Of a stretch of 64,000 nucleotides of DNA, positions 1-12,200 are shown piece after piece. The DNA comes from Annona cherimola (taxonomy: Eukaryota > Streptophyta > Magnoliopsida > Magnoliales > Annonaceae). The translations under genes and the position numbers were made by a program. The notes beneath the pieces are model-generated. The model was not told where the DNA came from. It saw only the letters and a list, made by a program, of their open reading frames with translations, and ran no database searches. Location: NCBI GenBank assembly GCA_030490835.1, contig CM059977.1:18643335-18707334 (forward strand), written 5' to 3'. Position 1 is the first letter of the stretch. Every line of letters starts with the position of its first letter.

Positions 1-79
1 GGCACATGGGATAGCACATCATTTTAAAATATTTTCTAAAATTTTAAAGGGAAATTATGTATAATTTTTGAAATTTCAG

Positions 80-167
80 TGGGGGCAATCCACGACCATA
101 TCAAGCGTCTGTTTTTGAGGTGAGGTCCCCAATACTAATAAAATCAGTATTGGAGGTGTTGCTGTGA
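80..167 (+). other. Possible 3'-terminal coding exon of a gene that begins before the window
   Basis: A pyrimidine-poor but usable acceptor (AAATTTCAG, ending at 79) is followed by one reading frame of 28 codons ending in TGA at 165-167. The peptide starts GGNPRPYQASVFEV. The next 300 bases look like a 3' UTR, with an AATAAA-like stretch near 489. I do not recognise the peptide. It could equally be chance reading in non-coding DNA, since only one splice edge is visible. Confidence 0.2.
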
Positions 168-533
168 TCTGGAATATCTATGTTCAATGGATATTGGTAT
201 TGCTGCATGGAATCTGACGCGTTTAATGTCCAGTTTGGCTGGCTATTCCTGTTGGGAGAGGTGGATTTCTACGTTGTGAATTATCAGGAATTCTCAAGGC
301 GCTTATTGTTATAGGCCTCTTTAGGCGTGTGTTACATATAATTTCCAGCATTTGGAGTGTGTTTGGCCAGAGTACCGAGGTGCTTATTCTCTCAGAAGAA
401 TAGTAAGATACGGAGGAAATTTCTACATTTGTAGAAAGCGATTCTTAGGTGTCTCCTGCAAAGAAAGTGATTCTTTAATGTAGCTGAAAATAAATTAAAT
501 GACTTAAAATTATTAAGTTTGTTGAATACAATC

Positions 534-1008
534 AAGGGAAAATTCATATATACCCACAAATTTTCAAAAATTCCTCTCATACCCACGAATTTTCATTATA
601 ATTTTATTTATACCAACACCGTTAGAAATCCGTTAAATAGGCCATTAGTCCTCTTATAAATTGACGAATATGCACAAGCTTTAATGTAATTTAAGATTTT
701 TTATTAAAGTTAAAAATTTATCTTTAAATAATATATGATTTTGTAGTTGTAGAATTACTAAAAAATTCATTTTAATATGAATTTTTAACTATAAAATTAT
801 AATTAGAGATGGGCATGTTGTCATTTTCTAAAGAGTTAACGTTATCTTTAACGGATCCCTGACGGCGTTGGTATAAGTGAAATTAAGATGAAAATTCATA
901 GGTATGAGAAGAATTTTCAAAAATTCATGAGTATAAGTGGAGTTAAGGATAAAATTCATGAGTATACATTAAGGGTAAAATTCATGAGTATATAAAAAAT
1001 TCGCCCTT
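534..1008. mobile_element. Inverted-repeat (MITE-like) element of about 475 bp
   Basis: The left arm starts AAGGGAAAATTCAT and the right end, read on the other strand, starts AAGGGCGAATTTTT. Both arms carry the same run of blocks resembling TATACCCACGAATTTTC, then TATACCAACACCGTTAG against TATACCAACGCCGTCAG. The arms pair over roughly 90-100 bp around an AT-rich centre. No open reading frame is present. Superfamily is not assigned because no target duplication is clear. Confidence 0.6.
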
Positions 1009-1332
1009 AAGTTAACTGGAATGCTAAAAGCCTAAAACAATAGGTAAAAGACTAAAATATTCTTATAAGTCTCAACTTTTGTATAAATAATAAAAGGGCT
1101 TTCCTTTTATGTATGACTTTTAATTTTAAGATTTTGATATTTCGTGGAAATTTAATCCATTGATTATATTTATATAGATAAAATTTAGATGTAAAATAGT
1201 AATTAAAATATTTATATTTTTATTCCAACAAATAAAAATAAATTTTACAAAAAAGTTTAAAATGTTTACAAAGATAAAAATTAATATTATTTTAGGAAAA
1301 TGTGTAATTATGAGAAGAATCAAAGAATGCCT

Positions 1333-1399
1333 AAGACTTCACCTAGGCAATGTCCCAAAAAAAAAAAAAAGAAAAAAAAAAAAGACTTCACCTAGACAA
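1333..1399 (+). repeat. Poly-A tract bounded by an 18-bp direct repeat
   Basis: AAGACTTCACCTAGGCAA at 1333-1350 recurs with one mismatch at 1382-1399. Between the copies are six bases (TGTCCC) and an almost pure A run. A target duplication around a poly-A tail is what a very short, 5'-truncated retroposed insertion leaves. Replication slippage is an alternative. Confidence 0.45.
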
Positions 1400-1754
1400 G
1401 GTAGGTGTCTGGCTGGTTGGATATAGCTTCCAAGAGAGTGAGAATTTGCAGATCCCGCAACGAACCGTGATTTTAAAGTTCAAAAATATTTTGAAATTTG
1501 TGCGAAGCACTAAGTGCAGCTAAACAGCATTTCAGAAACATGCGATGAAACAACCCTTTAACTGCATGAAAAATATCTCCTGGTGAATGGGATGAAGATG
1601 AAATGAAAATTTTCAATTTATCAAAAATATTTTTCTCATACTCAAAAAGTAACAGCTTATTTTTTTATTTTCGATATACTAATTCCATCCGAGCCATGAA
1701 CAGACAAAAAATGTATCACCGAGTAAGAAATTTTTCCAACCAAGTATCTTATAG

Positions 1755-2072
1755 GACATGATCTTGTTAGCCCACGCCAAGTAATGTCTTACTTAGCCAA
1801 GCTAATAAACACATTTTAATTTTTCGTAAATTTGTTAATCTAAATATTTTTAAATATACGTATATATATTTTGGATTTTTAAATAGAGGGATATTTTAGT
1901 CATTTTCAATAATTAAAAATTACTAAAATAACACATGTTTAAAAAATTTTAAAATATACACATCCAAAAATAATAAAACTTGATTTATATATTAACAAGA
2001 TTATAGAAAACAAAAAAAATCTAAGCAAGCCATTAATTAGCCACTACTTAATCCGTACTAAAAAGATCATGC
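1755..2072. mobile_element. AT-rich fold-back MITE, copy 1 of a three-member family
   Basis: The ends are inverted copies: CATGATCTTGTTAGCCC on the left and, read on the other strand, CATGATCTTTTTAGTAC on the right. The centre is AT-rich. Shared blocks (a TTAGCC-rich end, then runs like AACTTGATTTATATATTAA) recur at 19975-20335 and 41285-41635. It lies downstream of VPS52 and has no coding potential. Confidence 0.55.
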
Positions 2073-2366
2073 CCCTGTATAATATGACAGTAGAGTATCA
2101 ACTCTACCAATGTTGGCGGAAGATACCCTGTGAAGCAGTTGTATCGTGTCGTAAGATTTTGAAACCCAGCTGCTTCAAACTGGGCACATGATGTGAAATA
2201 AAATTTGATTGAAAGCTACTTAACGAAAAAATCCACACTTCTAGAAAGAAAAAGAGTGGGGAAAACGGAGCATATTTCAGTATGCAATTTACAACTTCAC
2301 ACCGAATCAGTATCAAAATTCTACAGCATGTAATTTTTCTGAGGAAGAACTTTTCTGAGGAAGAAC

Positions 2367-2857
2367 TGGGGGTGTAAGTGGGTTGGTTCAATCCCCAATC
2401 CATTTTATATCAGGATGGGTTGGACTGGGCTGAAGCCTTTTTTAAAATATTTTTCTGAGAGACAAGATTTGTTCGAAACTTGGGTTTGACAAACCATTGG
2501 TTCGGTTCAACCCAACTTTGAATTGTGAAAATTCATTTCAACCATCAGAAGAATCACGGCCTGCAATCTAGGCCTTACGATTTTTACTCGCACTTGCTAC
2601 ACGTGCCAGCTTAATTTCATGCACGTAAATTTTAACCTACAGCAGCTATTTGGCTGCCGCTTGAACGAAGATAGTGGAGTACCCAATGTGGTACTCCGAT
2701 GTCCATTCTCATGCACTTCCATTAGCATGATCTGAACCGAACTCCCATTCTAGTAGCCAGTTATGGGTTGAGGTCGGAAATTGGGTTGGGCTGGGGGTAG
2801 CGGTTTTAAACAAGCATCGGGTTGGGTTGGGAAAAACCCCGCCCAGTTGCACCCCTC
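2367..2857. mobile_element. Non-autonomous hAT-type element, 491 bp, 8-bp target duplication
   Basis: The element starts TGGGGGTGTAAGTGGG and its right end reads GAGGGGTGCAACTGGG on the other strand, close to the TAGGGGTG-type ends common in plant hAT elements. GGAAGAAC flanks it at 2359-2366 and 2858-2865, the 8-bp duplication expected for hAT. Subterminal GGGTTGGG and AACCCAA-type words repeat inside, as in transposase-binding regions of this superfamily. No transposase frame is present. Confidence 0.7.
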
Positions 2858-2893
2858 GGAAGAACTAGGTTCACCTTTCCATCTTCTGACAAC

Positions 2894-3059
2894 TTCATGA
2901 TCAAGTGGCTGACATATAAGGTATTAAGACAAGGAGGACTAGGATTCAAAGTTAGGTAAAGATAGTGGCCTCATTACTCCTTCCCTAGGGTATACCTCCG
3001 CCAAGCACCCGATCATCCAAAGTGGGTGGCCTGATAAATGAAATAAAAATAAAAAAAAA
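2894..3059 (+). mobile_element. SINE-like retroposon, copy 1
   Basis: About 165 bp ending in an A-rich tail (AAATAAAAATAAAAAAAAA) and flanked by the 10-bp direct repeat TTCTGACAAC at 2884-2893 and 3060-3069. The head has tRNA-like promoter words: an A-box-like AAGTGGCTGAC and a B-box-like GGATTCAAAG. A second diverged copy sits in an intron of the Raf-like kinase gene at 55713-55860 in the opposite orientation. Both share the stretch around GTGGCCTCRTTAC. It lies just past the VPS52 stop, possibly in the 3' UTR or flank. Confidence 0.7.
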
Positions 3060-3226
3060 TTCTGACAACAACCAATCGTTCAAGACCAGCATCCATTAGG
3101 AAGAGAAAAAATCCATCCAGTCAATTACGAGTTACGACAACAATCTATAGTACACGATTGGTATCCATAAAGAAAAAAATGCACAAACCATGGTAAGCCT
3201 GTCGTAAGAATCTCAACACACAAGGA

Positions 3227-6200
3227 CTAAAATGTCCTTGAATATTTTCTAATCTCATACATGATCGATGATATGGAAACCAGATCCTTGTTTAGTGCAT
3301 TCCCACCTGATATTCTCTTTATGCAATCTGTCAGCCTGGTATAATACAGCAGCAGCTGTGTCAATGCAGCTCTCAAAATCTCCATGCCACACAGGAAGTT
3401 GCTGAATGAAGTAATGACATCTTTATGCATCAGCTCTATTGCAGCTTTCCATCGGCCCGCAAAATCTTTGACCAGTGGTTCAACATCTGTGACAGCGATG
3501 GGCTTCTCTGAGCTAGAACTTGGATCTTCCGCTGATAATTAAAAACAAATCATTAACTTAATAGGAATACATATGCAACTATGAGGATGAGCGGATTAGC
3601 TGTATTTGCTTCTAATTTGGATACTTACAGGCCCGAGTCTTCACAAACTTGATTAGATCATTGAAATGCTCAAGCAAAAGTTCTTCCTGGAGGGGAAACG
3701 GGTAAATTTTTAGCGAGGCCAGCCTTAATCTTTCCCTGAAACAAGCATTATCTGGTCCAAGTACCCTTCCAATGCTGGCAATCCTACAATGACAATGAAG
3801 TGGTGGACCAGTAAAAATATACTTACAACAAAAGTAGCTGTATTTGTCTTCAGCAGTTCTTCAAAATAAATCTGCGCTTTCCCAGCTTCTGTTCCTGCTT
3901 CCTTAAGAAATGAAATGTCACCAGAATTATTATAGAAGTGCAGAGGTGTTAACAGCAAAAATGAGAGAAATTGGAATGAGTTCATCGCCTAGGAAATGAC
4001 ATTGGCCTCAAAAATAAAAATAAAAATAGCATTCTCACCTTCAACACAGCAATAGTCATATCATAGTTGTTAATGAGGAACACTGTTTGCAGCTTCGGCT
4101 TCGTAAATGTTTTGGCAAGCTTAACAAGCAACTCATCGACAGCCATTCGAAGTCGTTCCAAATTCAGTTCAAGCTAGAAACATTCATAAGGACAAAATAA
4201 TTGCATTCAGGTGAAATTGGAATACCAACAACCATGAGAAATTTGCCCAGCAAGCACCAGAAAACTATGTTATTATGTGTTAAATCATATAAAAAAGAAA
4301 TCACACATATGTTTAATTTTAATAGTTTCGATATTACCTGACCGTCTCCATATTCAACATTGAGTTGAACAAGTGAGGCTGTGAACTCGGCATAGCGCCT
4401 CATGACATAATGAGGATGAACATCGTCCTCCCATAATGTTTTCACATTGGCATTACGCAAGCTGCTGAGGTGCATGTCAAAGACCATTTTGAAACGAGGC
4501 CACAGAGCAATATTGACCTAATCACGCTAGCTTGCTATCAGTTGATTTGTTCTTGCAAATCAATTAATGGAAGACCATAAAGAGAGGTTAAGAAGATGTA
4601 GTTACTTCAAAAGAGATGCATACCTTGTCCAAGAATGAATCCAGACATGGAATCCTCCTCCGAGACATAATTAACTGAAGAAGAAATCAATATTAAGGTG
4701 CGTTCGGAAAGTGATAAAACTTTTAGATGAAAAGTCTTTGGTGTAAAAGTTGTTATATTGGTAGAAAATGATATGATATGATAGGGGTAATTATGAGGTA
4801 AAAAGAGTATAAGGTCAAAATAAATAGATTAGTTGTATGGGTAGTTGTGTAGAAATGATTAAAAAACAGGGTAATTATATAAGAAGAAGCAAAGAAATAA
4901 TTTTAAAATATAGTTATGGAAAATGAAAAGTTTTAATTTGAAAAATTCTTGTTAAAAACAAACATGCCCTTAGTTTCCTCACTTAGGAAAAACATAATAT
5001 GTACATAGTTACTTGGCAAGAAAAGTCTTGTCACATGGGACAATCCAACCCAGAAGCTAATCATGAAGATTCTAAGTCCCTACTCGCAGAATCATCAGTC
5101 CCCATAAACCACAGTCTACCTCCACAAAACATGACCAAGCTACTGAAACATGGTCAATAGTTGGTTGAAAGCACTTCTGACATAAGGATTAGACCAAGCA
5201 TTTTTCCAGGCATCTTGGGTGCATTTTCTAAACCCTTTTCCGGTAGAGAGCTTAGGAAATAAAGTTGCAGGTACCAATCCATCACAAAGGAAACCATTTG
5301 TTGTTTGTAGATACCTTGGTGATGATATGAATACATTTCATATCACTAGATCAGGTCCAAAGGTAAAAAAGATGCTATGGAAGCGGAGGGTTCAGGCCAA
5401 TGGGCAGGTTTAGTTTTCACTGCAGTAAATGTAGAGGCAAGAGCCTCCCTCTACTTTGTGTCTGGAAGTTGGAATAAAAAGTGGAAAACAAGAGAAACAA
5501 AGTAGAGGAAAAGCGAGGAAACGATAAATTAGGATAAGGATAGTATTTATAATAGATAAGCTTATGGGATGAAAAGGTAACAATTTTGAAAGATTAGAAT
5601 TGTTAGAATAGGCAATGTTGCATCATTTACAAAGAGGGAAAAGGATGAAAGAGGAAGTTCATCCCTTTTCCCACAGCAAACAGACATGGCAGTGGATATC
5701 GGAAAAGGGGAAAAAGCAGGCAAACTGTATAACAACCAACTACGGTCTCCATCTAAAAAAGCAAAAAGGGGTACTGAATAGTGGATACTGGGCTTTCAAG
5801 GTGTATAAACTAAAAACAGTTGTGGTAGTAATTCCCACATTCTAGAACTTTAATTATGCATAACATCCCAATTTTGTCCATGAGATGTTTTAATTCAAAA
5901 ATACACCTGAATTTTCACTTTTGATATCGCAGATCAAACAATGTATGGTCAGATTTGCCTCATATCTAAATCAATGAGACATTGGAGCATTGAAACAAAA
6001 GAACTAAACAGATAAGGAGGCCACAAGGCAACAATGAAACAGTTATGGCCCCATAACATGCAACATTTCAGCCCTTTGCTAAGACAACCTTCACATTTTT
6101 TTCATTTGTTTTTAACGCTATTTACCTTTCCATATTCTTTGATTTTTCCATTTTCAATAGACTACTAATAGCCGAGCAGCTAAGAAAGAATGAAATAATG

Positions 6201-9200
6201 AAGGACAGAATACCTGATGCTGATGAATTATACGGATCATAAGCATTAGACCTATTGCATCATAACAATTTGGAAGAATTGAACTAAAATGTTCATCAAT
6301 CACTGCAAAAGGTCCTGAAACGAAGAAACAAGAATTGAGAATCAGTTTTATTGTTCGTGCAATGACATTTGAGAAGCATACTTATTTTATCTTTATTTCC
6401 TTTTAAATCATTACTCTGTACCTTTTCATTAAAAAAGCATACTTATTTTATCTTTATTTCCTTCTATTTTCGATATCACGGTTAATCTTGTCAAATCATT
6501 TCCTCCTCTTTAGCAACACTTTTTGCAATTCCCAAATAGAACCTTAATATTAAAGTCTCTTGTAATAACATAAATTATACTGCATGGGAAATGTGTAAGG
6601 TTTGATTAAAAAGGTTATCAGTGAGTTTCTTTATTTAAAAAAAAAATTCCTTGACAAAAAGAACACTGTAATTGTCAGTTGTCATGACAAAACCAATTTC
6701 TGGGTCTTGCTCTCATGCATGAACATCATGTCTAAGCCAGTAATCTAAACAACCTGTCTCATTATAACTTAAATGTGTAGCAGTGAGGTGCTATTTCCTG
6801 AATGGTCAGGCAAAGAAAATATAATACAGAAAAAACAAGAAGGGAGGGGGTTTGGAAATGGATAGGGAAGAACGATAGGTCAAACATCAAAAAGTAATAA
6901 AAGCATCAAGAGAAGTTCCCTGGAATTTTTTGCACTGGTAAGGGCAGGATCTTATGCATCCAAAAAGCAGCAATCCAATTTCAACTCAGGATCAAAATAC
7001 GACAAAGGTGCACAGTTGGATAAAACTGAACTAGAACAGAATGCACATAATCACATGCACAGAAAAAAGATATGTATTAAATTATACCTGAAAATATATC
7101 ATAGAATATTGATTCTTCTCCAAAGAAATGATCACAGAAAAGATATCTGCAGCGGGACGGAGAAATTATATCATCCACAAACTTACCAAAAAACTGATGG
7201 CATTTGCAAATAAATAACAGAATAAAGAAAATTGTTGGAGTACTCAGAAGAAGCAGTATCCATCAGAAGTTTATGCAAACTCCTGAAGAGAACTTCGTAA
7301 GGGTACTTTGAAGAGCTAGCTTCCGCTATATGTGGAATCAGTGATGGTTGGTCGAGCTCCTGACAAAAACAACAAAAAAGGAGTTAAGATCAAGCCTCAA
7401 AATGCAGTAGAAAGATGAAGGGTACTCTTAATTATCCCATGGATCCTCTAGAGATATAGCATATGACAGCGTGTCTATAGAAAGCGAAGAGACATTTAAA
7501 ATGTTTATTCTGTCTCCCAAAGCAAAAACAGCAGATCGATTCTTCAAAGGTTCTCTCCCTCTTGAAAAAAGGCCAGAACTCCTGGCTTCCACCCCTATCA
7601 AGTCGTTTGCTGTAGCTATATCCAATTGCAGCCTCTCCAGTGCTTGAATATAAGCACGGAAATGTGCACTCAGGACCTGCAGTTAAATGATTTATAGAGT
7701 TGCACTTCATTAATATGAAAAACATCATGAGTTCCAACATGATTTAGACAATTTGAGCCTTGCCAAAAAATAATAAAAAATAACAATCAAAATAGAGAAG
7801 CATGCTCCCAACATTAAGCAAGCACAGACAGAGAATAGACTAAAAGGAGAAGGAAAAAAGAAGAAGAAGAAGAAGAAGAAAAGAATGCAGCTCCATCTTA
7901 ATATCCCAGACTGGCAATCTGTGCTATATTATCAATCCCAATTTGTTAGGACTCAGGAAATGGGCGTATCAAATTTGTTGTTTGCCTATAGCAGACTTAG
8001 GGTAATGTAATAGCCAAGAACCGAATCCCACATCGAAAAGGGAAAAAAGTTCTTAATGGTTTATATGTGAGTCTCAATTAAATATGATGCGACGCATTTT
8101 AAAACAGTGTGATTGAGCTGTCAAGCCAGAGCGGACAATATCACTGTAAGGCCCATAATCCACAGGCCCAATAGTTGTTTTTCTGGGTATGCGTGTTCTG
8201 TGTGTCAGGTCCAATGGTTACTTTCTCGATTTGTGCGTTACAAGTGATATCAAAGTAGATCCTCCTTCAGCAGATGTGGTTCGGAGAGTCAGAGAGTTGA
8301 GCCGGTGAAAGCTAAGGCTGCAAACAAAAGCTCAACTCACGGAAGCCAGTGAGCTTGTAATAGGGGAGAAAGTTTCTGGTGGTTCATAAGTGGGTCTCAA
8401 GTTAAACATGGTATTACGCGTTTTAAAACCGTACGACTGAGCTGCTAGGTCATAGCGGACAATATCATGTTGTGAGGCTCATAGCCTACAAGTCTAAAGG
8501 TCGTTTTTCCGGGTTTGTGCATTCTGTACGTCAAGTCCAATGGTCGCTTTTATGAGTCTATGCATTACAAGCCTGTGGTTGACATGGAAAGAGAGCACCT
8601 CAAAAATATTCTAGGCAAAGGCCACATGCTGAATGCCTAGAGAAATCCAACATAGAAGAATTTTGCAGCACACCAGATGCAACTATGCCAACAAATTGAT
8701 GACCACGATGATTCTATTGTAGGTAATATTTCACAATTATAACACATTACACTTAATAATTTCAAACACACAAATCAGGCGGATGGTAAAAGGTATAGTA
8801 TGATTATTATAATGTCAAACTCGAAATCCTAACTATTCCAATATTTGCTAAACTTCCATAGTAGGACTATACCCAATCATATTCCATGAATATCACGTCA
8901 AAGATAAAACTTGAAAAATCACAATTTGGTTTGAATAACTTTATAACCAACGATACTATATGAATGCAAACACGTCAATTCTCATAGTTGTAAGTGTATA
9001 ATGCATTATAGTTCTTCCTATAACCAAATTTGTGGCTTGCAAAGCATAGGGCACTGCACGTTAGGATTTTGTAAACACTAATTCAAGTATTACCTTGTTC
9101 ATTGTGTCAATATAGGCAGCACGAACCTCGATGTATATCTCCTTCCCATGTTCTTTAAGAAAGAGAACAATATACCTAGATTTTCCAGTATATATCAATG

Positions 9201-12200
9201 TACCAGAAGTGGACAATTGGAACTGATTCAAAATAATGATTACCAGCAAAATTATAAAGGAGAGAGACATCCAGAACTAACAACAAACATATTACAATCT
9301 TATAGACTGTATTGCAGGAATGCATTTTAACATTATTGGATACACCACGCACAGAGGACTGGGCATCATCATCATCATTGGAATCATATCCTATGTAAAA
9401 CCATTCAACATTCGCAGTATGATTCCAGTTTTTCTGACTACTACCAAGACCCACCCTCAAGCGAAACAGTCCTCAAATTTCATTACTCATCAAGTGAAAT
9501 AAATTAATAAAGGAAAGCGAAAAATGTTCCTTTCAATTGTCTGACATGCAGAAGATACAATGATGAGCTACTACACCAACGAAAAATTCTAAAATAAGCA
9601 AAGAGGGAAAAAAGAACTCACTTGTATTTTAGTAGGACACTTTGTTGTAGGATCTGAATATTTGTTTTGGGCTTTCGTAAGGCATAAAGCTTTTGAACAA
9701 TGAACTCAAATACCTATTTTAAAAAAATGGATGGCCCAGTCAAAAAATTCTGAATACACAACAAATTTTTTTTCCAGTTAATGTCACAGATTAGAACATG
9801 TGTGGGTACTGGGAATGTTCCTAATTACTATTTTTAAAAAAAATTCATAATGAATTGTATAAAGGAAAAGGACAGAGCAATATGTCTTGCTTAGGGATTG
9901 ACCATGTGGTTGTTGTAGTAGTCAAAAGTATCCATTACACAAGAACTAGGCTTCCAAATGATGCACATAATCCAAAATGTGATTTATACATGAACTATGA
10001 TATAAGCATAATCACATTCATCGAAATACTGCACAACCTTCGATACTGCTTTTTGCCGAAGTCTTTCCAGTTCGGGCTGCACATCTTTTAGAGCCTTTGA
10101 TGTTTTCACCATAGGGTCTGCCTCAACAAACTTCAGCTTCTTACTTAGCTGCTCAAGAGTTTTCATATACTCATCGTTTACCTGTCCAAGAAAGTCATTA
10201 TTCTTTTTTGAATACCAGGGAAATACTAAGTGAAGCAAAAGTAAAATTCTAAGAACGAAAAAATAAATAGAAATTAAAAGTTAAATACATTTGTAAATTT
10301 AAAAATAAAGGAATTTTAATTGAAATTAAACACTAATTTAGAAAGGTCGACAATCAGTATGACCATGCAGTTTCTCAAATTACACGTAATAAATCACAGG
10401 ACATATATTGGATTAGACCAAATCATGCCACCATCCAGATAAAGATTATTATCTTCATAGATACAGGCATTAAACAAAACTAGGAAAGTAACAAAGAATT
10501 ATACAAGCACAACATCTAGACCATCTGATCTCAATTCTCAACTATTAAATTAGTGAATATGGAAACACTGCAGTCTCAGTTTAAATAAAATCTTACGTTT
10601 GCATAGTGCTCATGGGTCACAGGTAAATCATTATCATCATCATCACTTTCTTAATTTGTTTCCAAACTAAGCGATGTCAATTTTTGCATTACACGTTATG
10701 AACAAATGAGGCTTGGTGAGGCTTGGAAATACAGTTTCTAGACAATATCTTGATGAGGATGCACTTGACACAGATATACGAACCAAAAATCCATGTGGCC
10801 TGCAAATTTGCACTCACCCAGCAATCCAACTTAATGGCTTTAATTAATGGCTACTTGGTTGAAATAGCTCGTAGATTGTCCGGCAATGCAATTTTTAAGA
10901 TCACTCACCACCCCACACATTACACCCCTTCAAACATTGCCACATGCCTCTTGTCAGGCTAACAACAACCAATGACCAACCACATGGAAGCTTGCACTCA
11001 ATGCAGAGTTTCGGATTTAGCACATTACCAAAAAAGTTAGTAACAGTGACAGCATTTGGAAAGGAATGATTTGAGAAAAAAGGCTGTAGTACTCAATTTC
11101 CTATACTTCGAGTCATGTACAATGAATCTAATTGAAACTATTAAGAATTCATTGTAATCTTCAAATTCACACATTGCCATTCAGATTTTAAGAACAATAC
11201 TAGGTATGAGTCAATTAAAACTTAAATGTCCTGCCAAATTCTAAAGATTCCGAAGCATGAATCAACAACAATAATCAAGTCCCACTTCTCTGGAACACAC
11301 AACATAGTGATCCTATCACTTTTCTACATGACATGCATATGACATTTCCAGATATAGAGAACAAAACTGGAAAACTCAATAATTCAAATCAGAATAAGTC
11401 CCTAGTACAACTAGGGCAACAACATCTTCAAGATTTTCATGGATAGTACGCCAGAAATAAAATAACTAGGATGTTAGAAGAAACTTCTAGATGCAAAGAA
11501 ACCAACTACAGAGGGCACCCAGATATCATCAGTCTGTTTTGGCAGGAAAGAATGGTTGAATTTGACAATGTAATATACCTCTCCATCAACAATAATGTCA
11601 ACCATCCTCGGGGGCACAATTATGTCTTCTACGAATTTTGCCAGTTTTGATTCTGCTACCTGTAGCAAGTGAAATTCCATTTAAGGAATTCATATAACAA
11701 GAAAGAGAATCATAGAACAAATTATAAAACAAACTGACCATATCATTGGAGCACCAGGACAAGAGAAAGAACAAATTAAAAAATAAAAAAATTACTCCAT
11801 CACTCCTAGAACTTGCAGTGAAATTGGCTATCTATTGTGGTCAATGCATGCAAACAAGTTGCAATTTGCCAGTCTTGATGCTAAAAGAGAAAGCAATTTT
11901 GTCATAAATACCATATCAATGACCTTTTAAAGGTTTGCCTCAACTTCTATCATCTACAATTTGTTTTTTTTATAAAGGCGTTCATTAGGTGATAGTCGTT
12001 CCTTTGATTGTTGACTACTGACTCTCAAATTGCTAAACTGTTTGTTGAATCGTAATCCATCTCCAATAGAGGTCCCATTACCTCACTTGAAAAAAGTCAA
12101 ATTTTGGTATGAGTTCAGACACACCACCCCTATCACTCATAATCATAGACATGATTATATAATAATGATACTGCTGATAATAATGATGATGCTGATGATG

